This document shows, piece by piece, positions 1 through 6,621 of a stretch of 34,158 bases of DNA. The notes beneath the pieces are model-generated. The model was not told the DNA's origin. It did no database searches and saw nothing but the letters and a program-made list of their open reading frames with translations. Where the stretch lies: assembly GCA_937996675.1 (NCBI GenBank), contig CALKUN010000115.1:1-34158 (forward strand), in the 5' to 3' direction. This DNA is from an uncultured Candidatus Saccharibacteria bacterium (GTDB lineage: Bacteria > Patescibacteriota > Saccharimonadia > CAILAD01 > GCA-016700035). Each line of letters begins with the position of its first letter. Within the stretch, counting starts at the first letter, position 1. The translations under genes were made by a program, and so were the position numbers.

Positions 1-2
1 GA

Positions 3-680
3 TCTCTACCAGTGATCGAGATAGTTCGTACTCCGCTTGACGGCTGGTGGCGCATTTATAAGTCGCTGTTTGACTATCTTTTTGCAATGATTGGAGTCAT
101 TATCCTCTCGCCGCTCTTTGTTGTCGTTGCGATACTGGTGAAGTTTACAGATGGTGGAAAAGTCTTTTACCGGCACGAGAGAGTTGGCCGCGATAGTAAA
201 ACTATTCGAGTATGGAAGTTCCGAACGATGTATGCAAAGTACTCTACAGGTGCAGGATATACCAACAAGTCAGATGCCGAAATTCTGAGCTCTATTGGTG
301 ATGACAAGCTAGCTAAGGAATTTGCGAAGGAACAGAAATTGAAGAAGGATCCACGGGTTACCCCAATCGGTCGTTGGCTGCGCAAGACCAGTATTGATGA
401 ACTCCCACAGCTTTTTAATGTCTTGTGTAATGAGCTGAGCTTGATTGGCCCACGTCCGGTCACGAAGGATGAGCTCGAGCGATATGGCGATGCTGCACCT
501 ACCTTTCTTCTCATCAAGCCCGGCTTGACCGGTTTGTGGCAGGTGTCTGGTCGAAATGACATTAGTTACGCCGAGCGGGTAAAACTAGATCTCTACTATG
601 TTGAGAACTGGAGCGCCATGCAGGACTTACGTATACTCGTTCGCACTGTCGGTGTTCTGTTTTTTGGCAAAGGCTACTAG
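3..680 (+). CDS. Polyprenyl-phosphate sugar-1-phosphate transferase, 5' truncated by window edge
   Basis: Membrane enzyme of the bacterial sugar transferase family (WbaP/WcaJ-like). It moves a sugar-1-phosphate from a nucleotide sugar to undecaprenyl phosphate, the first step of a surface-glycan repeat unit. Visible: the K-x-LFD entry to the membrane helix (YKSLFDYLFAMIGVIIL), a cytosolic loop with FYRHERVGR and VWKFRTM, the catalytic Asp-Glu of TSIDELPQLFNV, the SLIGPRP motif, and KPGLTGLWQVSGR near the C-terminus. The frame stays open to the left edge, and a GTG at 12 sits inside a segment (IEIVRTPLDGW) that normally links an N-terminal domain to the catalytic core in long polyprenyl glycosylphosphotransferases. 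I therefore treat the gene as cut by the window rather than starting at 12. The next glycosyltransferase starts 8 nt downstream, so the two are probably co-transcribed. Confidence 0.9.
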   Translation, partial: SLPVIEIVRTPLDGWWRIYKSLFDYLFAMIGVIILSPLFVVVAILVKFTDGGKVFYRHERVGRDSKTIRVWKFRTMYAKYSTGAGYTNKSDAEILSSIGDDKLAKEFAKEQKLKKDPRVTPIGRWLRKTSIDELPQLFNVLCNELSLIGPRPVTKDELERYGDAAPTFLLIKPGLTGLWQVSGRNDISYAERVKLDLYYVENWSAMQDLRILVRTVGVLFFGKGY

Positions 681-688
681 GCTAGGAG

Positions 689-1801
689 ATGCGAGTTGCG
701 ATCGTACATGACTGGCTAACTAATCTGGGTGGGGCAGAGCGGCTTGTGCTCGAACTTTTGCAAATGTACCCAGAAGCCGATCTCTATACTAGTGTATATA
801 ATAAAAAACACCTTAAGCTGTTCCGAGACTATAGCGTTCATACGACTTTCTTGCAGCACTGGCCCCTCTCAACAAGGCACCAGCTTTACCCAGTGTTGCG
901 ACGCCTGGCAATGGAGAGTATTGATTTTAGTGAATACGACCTAGTGATTAGTTCAACCAGTGCAGAAGCCAAGGGGATAATCACAAGTGAGCGGACAGCC
1001 CATTTGTGCTACATGAACACACCAACCAGATACTACTGGAGTCATTACGACGAATATTTGGAGAGCCCTGGATTTGGATGGCTTAATCCTTTCGTGCGAC
1101 TTGTGTTGCGGTCTTCGATCCGTTCGGCTCGGTACTGGGATTATGCTGCCGCGCAACGCCCGGATCACATCGTCGCCAACTCTGGTACGATCCATGCCCG
1201 CGTGAAAAAGTACTACGATCGAGATAGTGACGTTCTGTATCCTGCGGTAGACACTATTAGATTCTCAGAGCCACACGAGAAGCCAGTAGATGCCCCTGAT
1301 AGCTATTTGATCGTAGTAAGTCGACTCATCCCATACAAGCGTATCGACCTGGCTGTGGCGGCCGCGCAGGCAGCTCACAGGGAGTTGGTGGTCATAGGTA
1401 ATGGGAGCCAAATGGAGTCTCTTAAAAAAGCGTCAAATGGTACCGTCCACTTCAAAGGCGCACTATCTGACAATGAGGTCGTAGCGTATATGCAGCATGC
1501 AGATGCCTTCCTTTTCCCAGGGTTGGAAGATTTTGGTATCGCTCCGGTGGAGGCGATGGCAGCTGGTATTCCCGTAATAGCTTACGGAGAAGGCGGCGCC
1601 AGTGAGACAGTGCTAGATAAACAGACTGGTATTCTCGTGCCACACCAGTCCGTACGGGCATTTACACTCGCCATTCAACAACTCGCCAAGCTCAAGCTCG
1701 ATACTGGTACTATACGTGCGCGGGCTGAAGAGTTCTCATCTCAGCACTTCCAGGATAATATCCGTCGAGCTGTCAAAAAGACATTGGCACTTCGTTCATA
1801 A
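689..1801 (+). CDS. GT4 family glycosyltransferase
   Basis: Retaining GT-B glycosyltransferase of family GT4, 370 aa, probably cytosolic or peripheral on the membrane. The N-terminus (MRVAIVHDWLTNLGGAERL) is the typical GT4 acceptor-side start with a Gly-Gly loop. The C-terminal nucleotide-sugar domain has the E-x7-E signature in LEDFGIAPVEAMAAGIPVIA, followed by the YGEGGASE loop. It resembles mannosyltransferases of the WbaZ type, but the sugar cannot be read from sequence. It lies 8 nt after the sugar-phosphate transferase and ahead of a strong terminator, so it probably adds a following sugar to the same lipid-linked glycan. Confidence 0.87.
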   Translation: MRVAIVHDWLTNLGGAERLVLELLQMYPEADLYTSVYNKKHLKLFRDYSVHTTFLQHWPLSTRHQLYPVLRRLAMESIDFSEYDLVISSTSAEAKGIITSERTAHLCYMNTPTRYYWSHYDEYLESPGFGWLNPFVRLVLRSSIRSARYWDYAAAQRPDHIVANSGTIHARVKKYYDRDSDVLYPAVDTIRFSEPHEKPVDAPDSYLIVVSRLIPYKRIDLAVAAAQAAHRELVVIGNGSQMESLKKASNGTVHFKGALSDNEVVAYMQHADAFLFPGLEDFGIAPVEAMAAGIPVIAYGEGGASETVLDKQTGILVPHQSVRAFTLAIQQLAKLKLDTGTIRARAEEFSSQHFQDNIRRAVKKTLALRS

Positions 1802-1806
1802 GTCTT

Positions 1807-1854
1807 CCCGTATACAAAAACTCCCAGATTAATCTGGGAGTTTTTGTATACGGG
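1807..1854. terminator. Perfect 48-nt palindrome, bidirectional terminator
   Basis: Two 24-nt arms (1807-1830 and 1831-1854) are exact reverse complements with no spacer. Each arm has a G/C-rich core (CTCCCAG/CTGGGAG) flanked by A5/T5, so either strand gives a hairpin with a U-rich stretch. It lies between two convergent genes, the rightward glycosyltransferase ending at 1801 and leftward rplT ending at 1865, and so serves both. Confidence 0.85.
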
Positions 1855-1864
1855 GTATGTGTAC

Positions 1865-2206
1865 TTACTTGAGCTTGTCTACGACAGCCTTGAAGGCTTG
1901 AGGGTGTCGGCTAGCGATCTCAGACAGGGTCTTGCGATCAAGATCGATGTTGGCAGTCTTGAGCTTTGGGATCAAGGTAGAGTAGGTCAGTCCGTGGTCA
2001 CGAGCAGCAGCATTGATGCGGGCAATCCAAAGGGAACGGAAGTCACGCTTACGATTACGTCGGTCTCGGTATGAGTAACTGAGGGCTTTGAGTACGGCTT
2101 CGTGAGCCTTTCGGTATGAAGCGCGACGAGTGTGCCCCATGCCTTTTGTGAGGGCAAGGATTTTCTTGTGGCGTCGTCGAGCGGTAACTGATCGTTTAAC
2201 ACGCAT
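1865..2206 (-). CDS. rplT: 50S ribosomal protein L20
   Basis: Large-subunit protein bL20, 113 aa, close to the usual 115-120. It binds 23S rRNA early in assembly. The basic N-terminus (MRVKRSVTARRRHKKILAL), the TKGMGHTRR segment and the DRRNRKRDFRSLWIARINAA helix are diagnostic. The ATG lies 3 nt beyond the rpmI stop, with a possible Shine-Dalgarno (TTAGGA) inside the rpmI end. Last gene of infC-rpmI-rplT, followed by the palindromic terminator. L20 autoregulates this operon in E. coli; I could not identify an L20 operator here. Confidence 0.97.
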   Translation of the reverse strand: MRVKRSVTARRRHKKILALTKGMGHTRRASYRKAHEAVLKALSYSYRDRRNRKRDFRSLWIARINAAARDHGLTYSTLIPKLKTANIDLDRKTLSEIASRHPQAFKAVVDKLK

Positions 2207-2209
2207 GGG

Positions 2210-2404
2210 TTAGAGTCCTAACATTTTCTTAACAGCTGCAATATTGGTTGGGTGGGTAGCATGTTCGAGGGTATAAGCACGCTTACGTCGAGCTGACTTA
2301 CCCATGAGCTTGTGTGCTCGGGTCGCCTTACGTCGAAGCAGAGCACCTTTTGAGGTGATCTTAAAGCGCTTCAAAGCGGTCTGACTTGTCTTGAGTTTGG
2401 GCAT
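2210..2404 (-). CDS. rpmI: 50S ribosomal protein L35
   Basis: Large-subunit protein bL35, 64 aa, of normal length. The start MPKLKTSQTALKRFKITSKG and the KLMGKSARRKRAY-like basic stretch are typical. The ATG is supported by a Shine-Dalgarno AAGGAA (complement of 2410-2415) five nt upstream. The first 44 nt overlap the 3' end of infC in another frame, which is more than the usual short overlaps in this operon. Part of infC-rpmI-rplT. Confidence 0.96.
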   Translation of the reverse strand: MPKLKTSQTALKRFKITSKGALLRRKATRAHKLMGKSARRKRAYTLEHATHPTNIAAVKKMLGL

Positions 2405-2909
2405 CTTTTTTCCTTATTACCATCGAGAGCTCTCGGCCAGACTGGGCTGGTTGTTGTTCAATAACAGTGTTCTCTGCGAGGGGTTGATGAAACTTTTCTA
2501 ATACGGCACGTCCAATTTCGGGGTGGGTGATCTCGCGACCACGATAACGAACGTTGATACGCACCTTGTGTCCGGCTTCGAGAAACTTCAGGGCGGCCTT
2601 GAGCTTTACTTCGAGGTCGTGAGTATCGGTTTTGATCCCGAGCCGTACTTGCTTGATGTCGACTTGCTTTTGGCTGCGTCGAGTCTTTTGCTGGTGCTTA
2701 TCTTGCTCGTATCGCCACTTACCCCAATCGACGATGCGAACAACAGGAGGTTTTGCAGTTGGCGAAACTTCAACCAGATCTAATCCGGCTGTTTGCGCTC
2801 GTTGTCGAGCTTCCGCTAGGGAAACTACTCCAACTTGCTCTGAAGATGCGTCAATCAATCGGACTGGATCTGCCGTTATCTGAAGATTGGCGCGGACACG
2901 CTGCTTAAT
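2361..2909 (-). CDS. infC: Translation initiation factor IF-3 with probable AUU start
   Basis: IF-3, about 182 aa (E. coli 180), which proofreads the start codon and initiator tRNA on the 30S subunit. Visible: the N-domain (RLIDASSEQVGVVSLAEA), a lysine/arginine-rich linker, then the C-domain (IKQVRLGIKTDTHDL; HKVRINVRYRGREITHPE). The first standard start in frame, TTG at 2858, falls inside the N-domain after Arg-Leu and would remove conserved residues. Reading upstream gives KQRVRANLQITADPVR, preceded by ATT at 2909. That ATT lies 10 nt after an AGGAG (complement of 2920-2924), and an in-frame TAG follows further upstream with no ATG, GTG or TTG between. An AUU start used for autoregulation is known in E. 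coli infC. The C-terminus overlaps rpmI by 44 nt. Confidence 0.93.
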   Translation of the reverse strand: MKQRVRANLQITADPVRLIDASSEQVGVVSLAEARQRAQTAGLDLVEVSPTAKPPVVRIVDWGKWRYEQDKHQQKTRRSQKQVDIKQVRLGIKTDTHDLEVKLKAALKFLEAGHKVRINVRYRGREITHPEIGRAVLEKFHQPLAENTVIEQQPAQSGRELSMVIRKKDAQTQDKSDRFEAL

Positions 2910-2939
2910 ACGAAAACTACTCCTGCTATTTGTTTCACT

Positions 2940-2968
2940 ATTCTACCAGATAGGCGCCAGGTAATCAA
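2940..2968 (-). promoter_or_regulatory. infC operon promoter
   Basis: On the minus strand, -35 TTGATT (complement of 2963-2968), a 17-nt spacer and -10 TAGAAT (complement of 2940-2945) with an extended TGG just before it. Transcription would begin near 2933, giving a leader of about 24 nt that carries the AGGAG and the AUU start of infC. It overlaps the end of the upstream gene, so the translation operon can be transcribed on its own. Confidence 0.6.
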
Positions 2969-3774
2969 TATCTTATAGGTTGATTCTTTGAGGTGATGAA
3001 TTTAAGCTTTTTTGGGTAAGGTTGAAAATTGAGCGTGCCCGATACGTCAACCTCCGGGTGACTTAGACAGATGAGCTTTTCAGTAGAGATGAGACTACCT
3101 TTCTCGATAGGAATATGAAGCGCATCCTCAAATCGATGTGTCTTGAGGGAGGTACGCTTATCTGGGAGGAGCCCAGCTTTAGACGGACTGACTGACTGGT
3201 TGATAAGCTCTGATCGGATTCCTAGGCGTAGGAGTGGTGCCTCATCCTGGATACTCTCTATGAGTGAGAGGTCGATCCGTGAAGCCTGCGATGAAGCCGT
3301 AAGGTTTCCGTTGTTGAGTAGGAGTGAAAGCTTGGCCAGGAACGTACCACGAGATTCGGCCTGTCCAATACTGCACGTTTCTGTAAAGAGAGAATTATTG
3401 ACTTGGAAGATGGTGAGATGGCTTACCTTACGTGCGGCAAGCGATCCAATTGCCGCATTGACTCCGCGGCGTATTATAAACGGTGAAAGTGGGTGGAGGC
3501 GAGTGGTATCAAAGGGGATAAAGGCAAAAGCTGGTAGATCGGATGCTTTCAGTGAGTGGGTTGCAGTAATGATCCTATCAAACCAAGTACGTGAGCCAAC
3601 TGCCACGATAGTGGGCGAAGTCTGGGCTAGCGCAGTCTGAAGGCCCTGACGAATGTCTGCGGTATGCCAGACTTCGGCCTCTACGCGGGTTTTTTGTGAA
3701 GCTTGGCGCAGTTGGTCAGCCAGTATATCTCTGGTTTTATCAGCTATGGTTGGTTGGATAAAAAAGCTATTCAT
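2965..3774 (-). CDS. Diacylglycerol-kinase-like (YegS/LcbK fold) protein, degenerate nucleotide site
   Basis: 269 aa, not firmly identified. The layout resembles the lipid kinase family: a beta strand ending in VAVGSRTWFDRI where active enzymes have GGDGTxxE, then AFIPFDTT where they have P-L-GTxNDFA, then IGSLAARKVSHLTIFQVN and a SIG segment, and a C-terminal sandwich ending VDVSGTLNFQPYPKKLKF, like the D-G-E region of DAG kinases. The glycines and acidic residue that bind ATP are not conserved, so it may bind a ligand without kinase activity. The start overlaps the bactofilin stop (ATGA at 3771-3774), so the two are translationally coupled. An unrelated fold remains possible. Confidence 0.5.
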   Translation of the reverse strand: MNSFFIQPTIADKTRDILADQLRQASQKTRVEAEVWHTADIRQGLQTALAQTSPTIVAVGSRTWFDRIITATHSLKASDLPAFAFIPFDTTRLHPLSPFIIRRGVNAAIGSLAARKVSHLTIFQVNNSLFTETCSIGQAESRGTFLAKLSLLLNNGNLTASSQASRIDLSLIESIQDEAPLLRLGIRSELINQSVSPSKAGLLPDKRTSLKTHRFEDALHIPIEKGSLISTEKLICLSHPEVDVSGTLNFQPYPKKLKFITSKNQPIRY

Positions 3775-4139
3775 GACATCCTCTGCGGGCTACTCGGCTG
3801 TTTGCAGCGTGCATCAATTTGAGCTCCCGACTCTATACTGATGGCTGGGGCAATCAGGTGGCCTTTTACCTTTGCTGATTTTTTTACATCAATGTTATCT
3901 TTGGCGCGACACGTGCCGTCGATTGAACCAAGGATAGTGATCATGCGGGCATCAATGTCACCGGTCACAAGCCCATTCTCACTAATCTCACAAAAACCAG
4001 TCGTCTTTACCTCGCCTCGAAACTCACCGTTTATTACAATATCTTCTTGTATGTCAAAAGATCCCTGGCTGGTTACTAATGAAGAGAGGTAGACGCCTGC
4101 ATTATGGCGATAGTCAAAGGGAAGCTTATTCGCCGGCAT
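3771..4139 (-). CDS. Bactofilin
   Basis: Polymer-forming cytoskeletal protein, 122 aa. Bactofilins form membrane-associated filaments of short beta-helical subunits that position cell-wall enzymes. The core shows the regular short hydrophobic/glycine periodicity of the family: IVINGEFRGEVKTTG, then VTGDIDARMITILGSIDG, AKVKGHLIAPAISIESGA. The Cys in the last turn and the short basic tail are common. It overlaps the upstream DUF4446 gene by 14 nt and the downstream gene by 4 nt, so the three form one coupled operon. Confidence 0.87.
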   Translation of the reverse strand: MPANKLPFDYRHNAGVYLSSLVTSQGSFDIQEDIVINGEFRGEVKTTGFCEISENGLVTGDIDARMITILGSIDGTCRAKDNIDVKKSAKVKGHLIAPAISIESGAQIDARCKQPSSPQRMS

Positions 4140-4611
4140 GGTATGGATTAATCTTGAGTGCCTTGGTTACTGCTGTGGCTTCTTCTTCGGAGAGTGTATG
4201 TGAGCTCTTGCCGTGAACGAGCTGCTTGGCATAGACGCGGTTACCGGTACGCGCATGAATACTGGAGAGTACCCAGCCAGAACCTTCAGCATCTAAGACT
4301 GCGAGACAAAAGCTTTGGTCTCCTCCGGTGTCTGAGAAGGGATTAAAGCGGACGAAGCCGACTCTTGTGTGAGCCCTCTCCGATATGAGCTTGAGCTGTT
4401 TTGTGTGATCTGCTAGGGCACCAATCTGATCACTGTGCTTTTTGATCGTGTCGGCGTACTGATTCATGGCCTGCATGATTGAGCGCTTATCCGTAGCAGT
4501 GAAGAAAGTGCCAAATTGCTGCTCTATCTTGCGTAGCCTGAGCCATAGCCAAGTCGATAGCCCGATTGAGGCAATAAAAGCGAGCAGAATTAAGATAATA
4601 ACAGTACTCAC
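4126..4611 (-). CDS. DUF4446 family single-pass membrane protein
   Basis: About 161 aa. An N-terminal membrane helix (STVIILILLAFIASIGLSTW) is followed by a coiled-coil stretch of about 60 residues and a globular domain with GFVRFNPFSDTGGDQSF and the LDAEGSGWVLSSIHAR segment, typical of DUF4446. The function of the family is unknown. I chose GTG at 4611 because a strong GGGAGGTG lies just upstream and because a longer TTG start at 4665 would fall on the -35 box of its own promoter. First gene of an operon with bactofilin, which hints at a role in envelope or shape organisation. Confidence 0.83.
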   Translation of the reverse strand: MSTVIILILLAFIASIGLSTWLWLRLRKIEQQFGTFFTATDKRSIMQAMNQYADTIKKHSDQIGALADHTKQLKLISERAHTRVGFVRFNPFSDTGGDQSFCLAVLDAEGSGWVLSSIHARTGNRVYAKQLVHGKSSHTLSEEEATAVTKALKINPYHAGE

Positions 4612-4635
4612 AGGCACCTCCCTTGTAGACAACCA

Positions 4636-4665
4636 ATTATACGGCTCCAGGTCATGACTTGGCAA
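4636..4665 (-). promoter_or_regulatory. Promoter of DUF4446-bactofilin operon
   Basis: Minus strand: -35 TTGCCA (complement of 4660-4665), 18-nt spacer, -10 TATAAT (complement of 4636-4641). The predicted 5' leader is about 17 nt and contains the GGGAGGTG ribosome site ahead of the GTG at 4611. Confidence 0.7.
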
Positions 4666-4685
4666 CGCCTGAAGGGAGACGTAGA

Positions 4686-5021
4686 ATGGTGGTAGTTATG
4701 GCATCAAAAAAGAAACATTTGAAGTATCGGGCTGCAAAAGACAAGCTAGTAATCTCCTCAAAAGAGCAGGTATCTCGTGCTGTGCCAACGCCTCCTGGAC
4801 AGAAAACCTCACCAGCTGTTGCGAAGACAGCGAGTCTTCCGAAGGAAAAGGCTGCTTATACTCGTCTTACCGCTGAACAGCAGTCAACTGTAAGGAAGGA
4901 GCTGTGGCATGTCGTAGCCATAGCAGCTGGTATTCTGGCTGTATACTTCATCCTTTGGCTCGGCTTTCACTATTGGGGTTGGAGCGAAGTGATCTTGCGT
5001 TATGTCCCTCATGGTCAGTAG
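4686..5021 (+). CDS. Small basic protein with one C-terminal membrane helix
   Basis: 111 aa, not recognised. A lysine-rich, low-complexity N-terminal half (ASKKKHLKYRAAKDK) is followed by a single hydrophobic helix (VVAIAAGILAVYFILWLGF) and a short aromatic tail, so it is probably tail-anchored with the basic part in the cytosol. The ATG at 4686 has GGGAG seven nt upstream; a TTG at 4659 is also open but has no ribosome site. The gene diverges from the DUF4446 operon, and its last 7 nt overlap the end of convergent comM. Confidence 0.65.
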   Translation: MVVVMASKKKHLKYRAAKDKLVISSKEQVSRAVPTPPGQKTSPAVAKTASLPKEKAAYTRLTAEQQSTVRKELWHVVAIAAGILAVYFILWLGFHYWGWSEVILRYVPHGQ

Positions 5022-6568
5022 CTCCTAGCTGGCACCTTTGTTGCTGCAGGGTTTCTGTCTAGTAATTTGTGGCGTTTGAAGTAGAGGGCTTCATTGAGGT
5101 GATCTAACTCTACAGTCGTACTGCCGTCTAAGTCCGCAATAGTGCGCGCCACTTTTTGTGAACGTGTAAGTCCACGAGCCGAGAGTCGTCCTGTGCTGAT
5201 GTGATCTTGAATCTGAGACTGTGTTGAACGGCTTAATTTTAGTCGTGTATCAAAGTTCGAAAGCGGCAGCCTACTGTTAGGTACAAATGGATCGCCATTG
5301 CGGTCTAGCTGTTTCGTATATGCCAACTCAACTCGCTTTCTGATGGATGAAGAGCTTTCATTCATGGGTTCTGCCCACTCCGTTGGGCTGAGGGGCTGGA
5401 TATGACAGATTAGATCGAAGCGGTCCAAGAGCGGACCTGAGAGCCGGCTCAAGTAGCGCTCTATTTTGCTGGCCGGGCATGTACAGTTGCCAGTTTGTCC
5501 GCCGTAATATCCGCATGGGCATGGATTCATGGCGCCTACTAGGAGTACATCGGCAGGGAATGTGAGGGACTCGGCGGCCCGAGATATGTTTATGTGACCA
5601 TCTTCGATCGGTTGGCGAAGTGCTTCGAGGACGGAACGCGGAAACTCTACGAACTCATCCATGAAAAGCACACCATGATGCGCGAGTGATATCTCGCCCG
5701 GCCGTGGATACTTGCCTCCCCCGACGATAGCTATTTCGCTAGCGGTATGATGTGGTGCCCGAAAGGGGCGACCGGAAGAGGTCAGTGGAACGGCCTGGTT
5801 GGCCAGTGAGTGTAAGTAATAGATCTCTCTCATATCATCGAGCGAGGCGTTGGGGAGGATAGTCGGCAGTGTGTGGGCGAGGAGGGTCTTGCCTGCCCCC
5901 GGTGGTCCGACTAAGAGTAGGTTGTGGTGTCCGGCAGCCGCGATCTCAAGTGCACGCTTAGCGATAGAAAGTCCCCGAACGAGCGAAAGATCGCTCTCGC
6001 TTTCATTGTTGGTAGCCATAACCATTTTTGAACCGCTCGCTCTCCAGGGTAAAAGTAGCTTCTCATTTATGTAGTGTAAGTAGAGTTCCTTGAGGTTGTT
6101 TGGCCTGAAGATGGTGATGTTTTGACAGAGCCGAGGGTCTATTGTCGTAGTAGGATCTACAACAATAGTGTCAAAACCAACATCCTGCGCAGATAGTACG
6201 GATGCTAGGCAGTCTTTGGCTGGACGCAGGCTACCGTCTAGCGCGAGCTCGGCTATAAAACAGGTCGCGGCAGTCGGACTCGTAATCTGCTTGGTTGCAA
6301 CAAGGATGCCGATCGCCATAGCGAGTTCGTAGCCAGTACCGCTTTTGGCGATATCGGCTGGTGCCATATTGATGGTATATTTTCGAGCGAGAAATTCGAG
6401 TCCGCTATTCCGGATAGCCGATCGAAGTCTCTCGCGTGCTTCTTCAATGGCTTTTGAGGGGAGTCCGACGATCTTAATACCAGGCAACCCATTGTAGGCA
6501 TCCGTCTCAATCGTGACGCGATGAGGATTGGCGCCAATATGGGCTAGAGCGTGAGTCTGTGCGAGCAT
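5015..6568 (-). CDS. comM: YifB/ComM-type Mg-chelatase-like AAA+ ATPase
   Basis: 517 aa, normal for the family. ComM is a hexameric AAA+ helicase that promotes branch migration when single-stranded DNA recombines during natural transformation. Domains in order: N-terminal ChlI/Lon-like domain (YNGLPGIKIVGLPSKAIEEA; INMAPADIAKSGTGYELAMA), AAA core with Walker A GPPGAGKT, the RPFRAPHHTAS motif, Walker B VLFMDEF, a cysteine cluster (NPCPCGYYGG...CTCP) that probably binds zinc, the LDRFD arginine-finger region, and the C-terminal SARGLTRSQKVARTIADL domain. It lies after the glycosyltransferase block but has its own promoter-like sequence. Many CPR bacteria keep competence genes, which fits. Confidence 0.95.
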   Translation of the reverse strand: MLAQTHALAHIGANPHRVTIETDAYNGLPGIKIVGLPSKAIEEARERLRSAIRNSGLEFLARKYTINMAPADIAKSGTGYELAMAIGILVATKQITSPTAATCFIAELALDGSLRPAKDCLASVLSAQDVGFDTIVVDPTTTIDPRLCQNITIFRPNNLKELYLHYINEKLLLPWRASGSKMVMATNNESESDLSLVRGLSIAKRALEIAAAGHHNLLLVGPPGAGKTLLAHTLPTILPNASLDDMREIYYLHSLANQAVPLTSSGRPFRAPHHTASEIAIVGGGKYPRPGEISLAHHGVLFMDEFVEFPRSVLEALRQPIEDGHINISRAAESLTFPADVLLVGAMNPCPCGYYGGQTGNCTCPASKIERYLSRLSGPLLDRFDLICHIQPLSPTEWAEPMNESSSSIRKRVELAYTKQLDRNGDPFVPNSRLPLSNFDTRLKLSRSTQSQIQDHISTGRLSARGLTRSQKVARTIADLDGSTTVELDHLNEALYFKRHKLLDRNPAATKVPARSY

Positions 6569-6582
6569 ATTCGTACTTTATA

Positions 6583-6617
6583 CGTATATTTATACGAACA
6601 CAATACAAAAACGTAAA
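6583..6617 (-). promoter_or_regulatory. comM promoter with overlapping inverted repeat
   Basis: Minus strand: -35 TTTACG (complement of 6612-6617), 17-nt spacer, -10 TATAAA (complement of 6589-6594). An inverted repeat CGTATA-TT-TATACG at 6583-6596 covers the -10 box and could be an operator. No Shine-Dalgarno precedes the ATG at 6568. Confidence 0.4.
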
Positions 6618-6621
6618 GAAT

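Noticed and set aside
3143..3640. 165-aa plus-strand frame opposite the lipid-kinase-like gene
   Set aside because: The minus strand is supported by its ATGA overlap with bactofilin and by family-like layout; this frame shows no domain.
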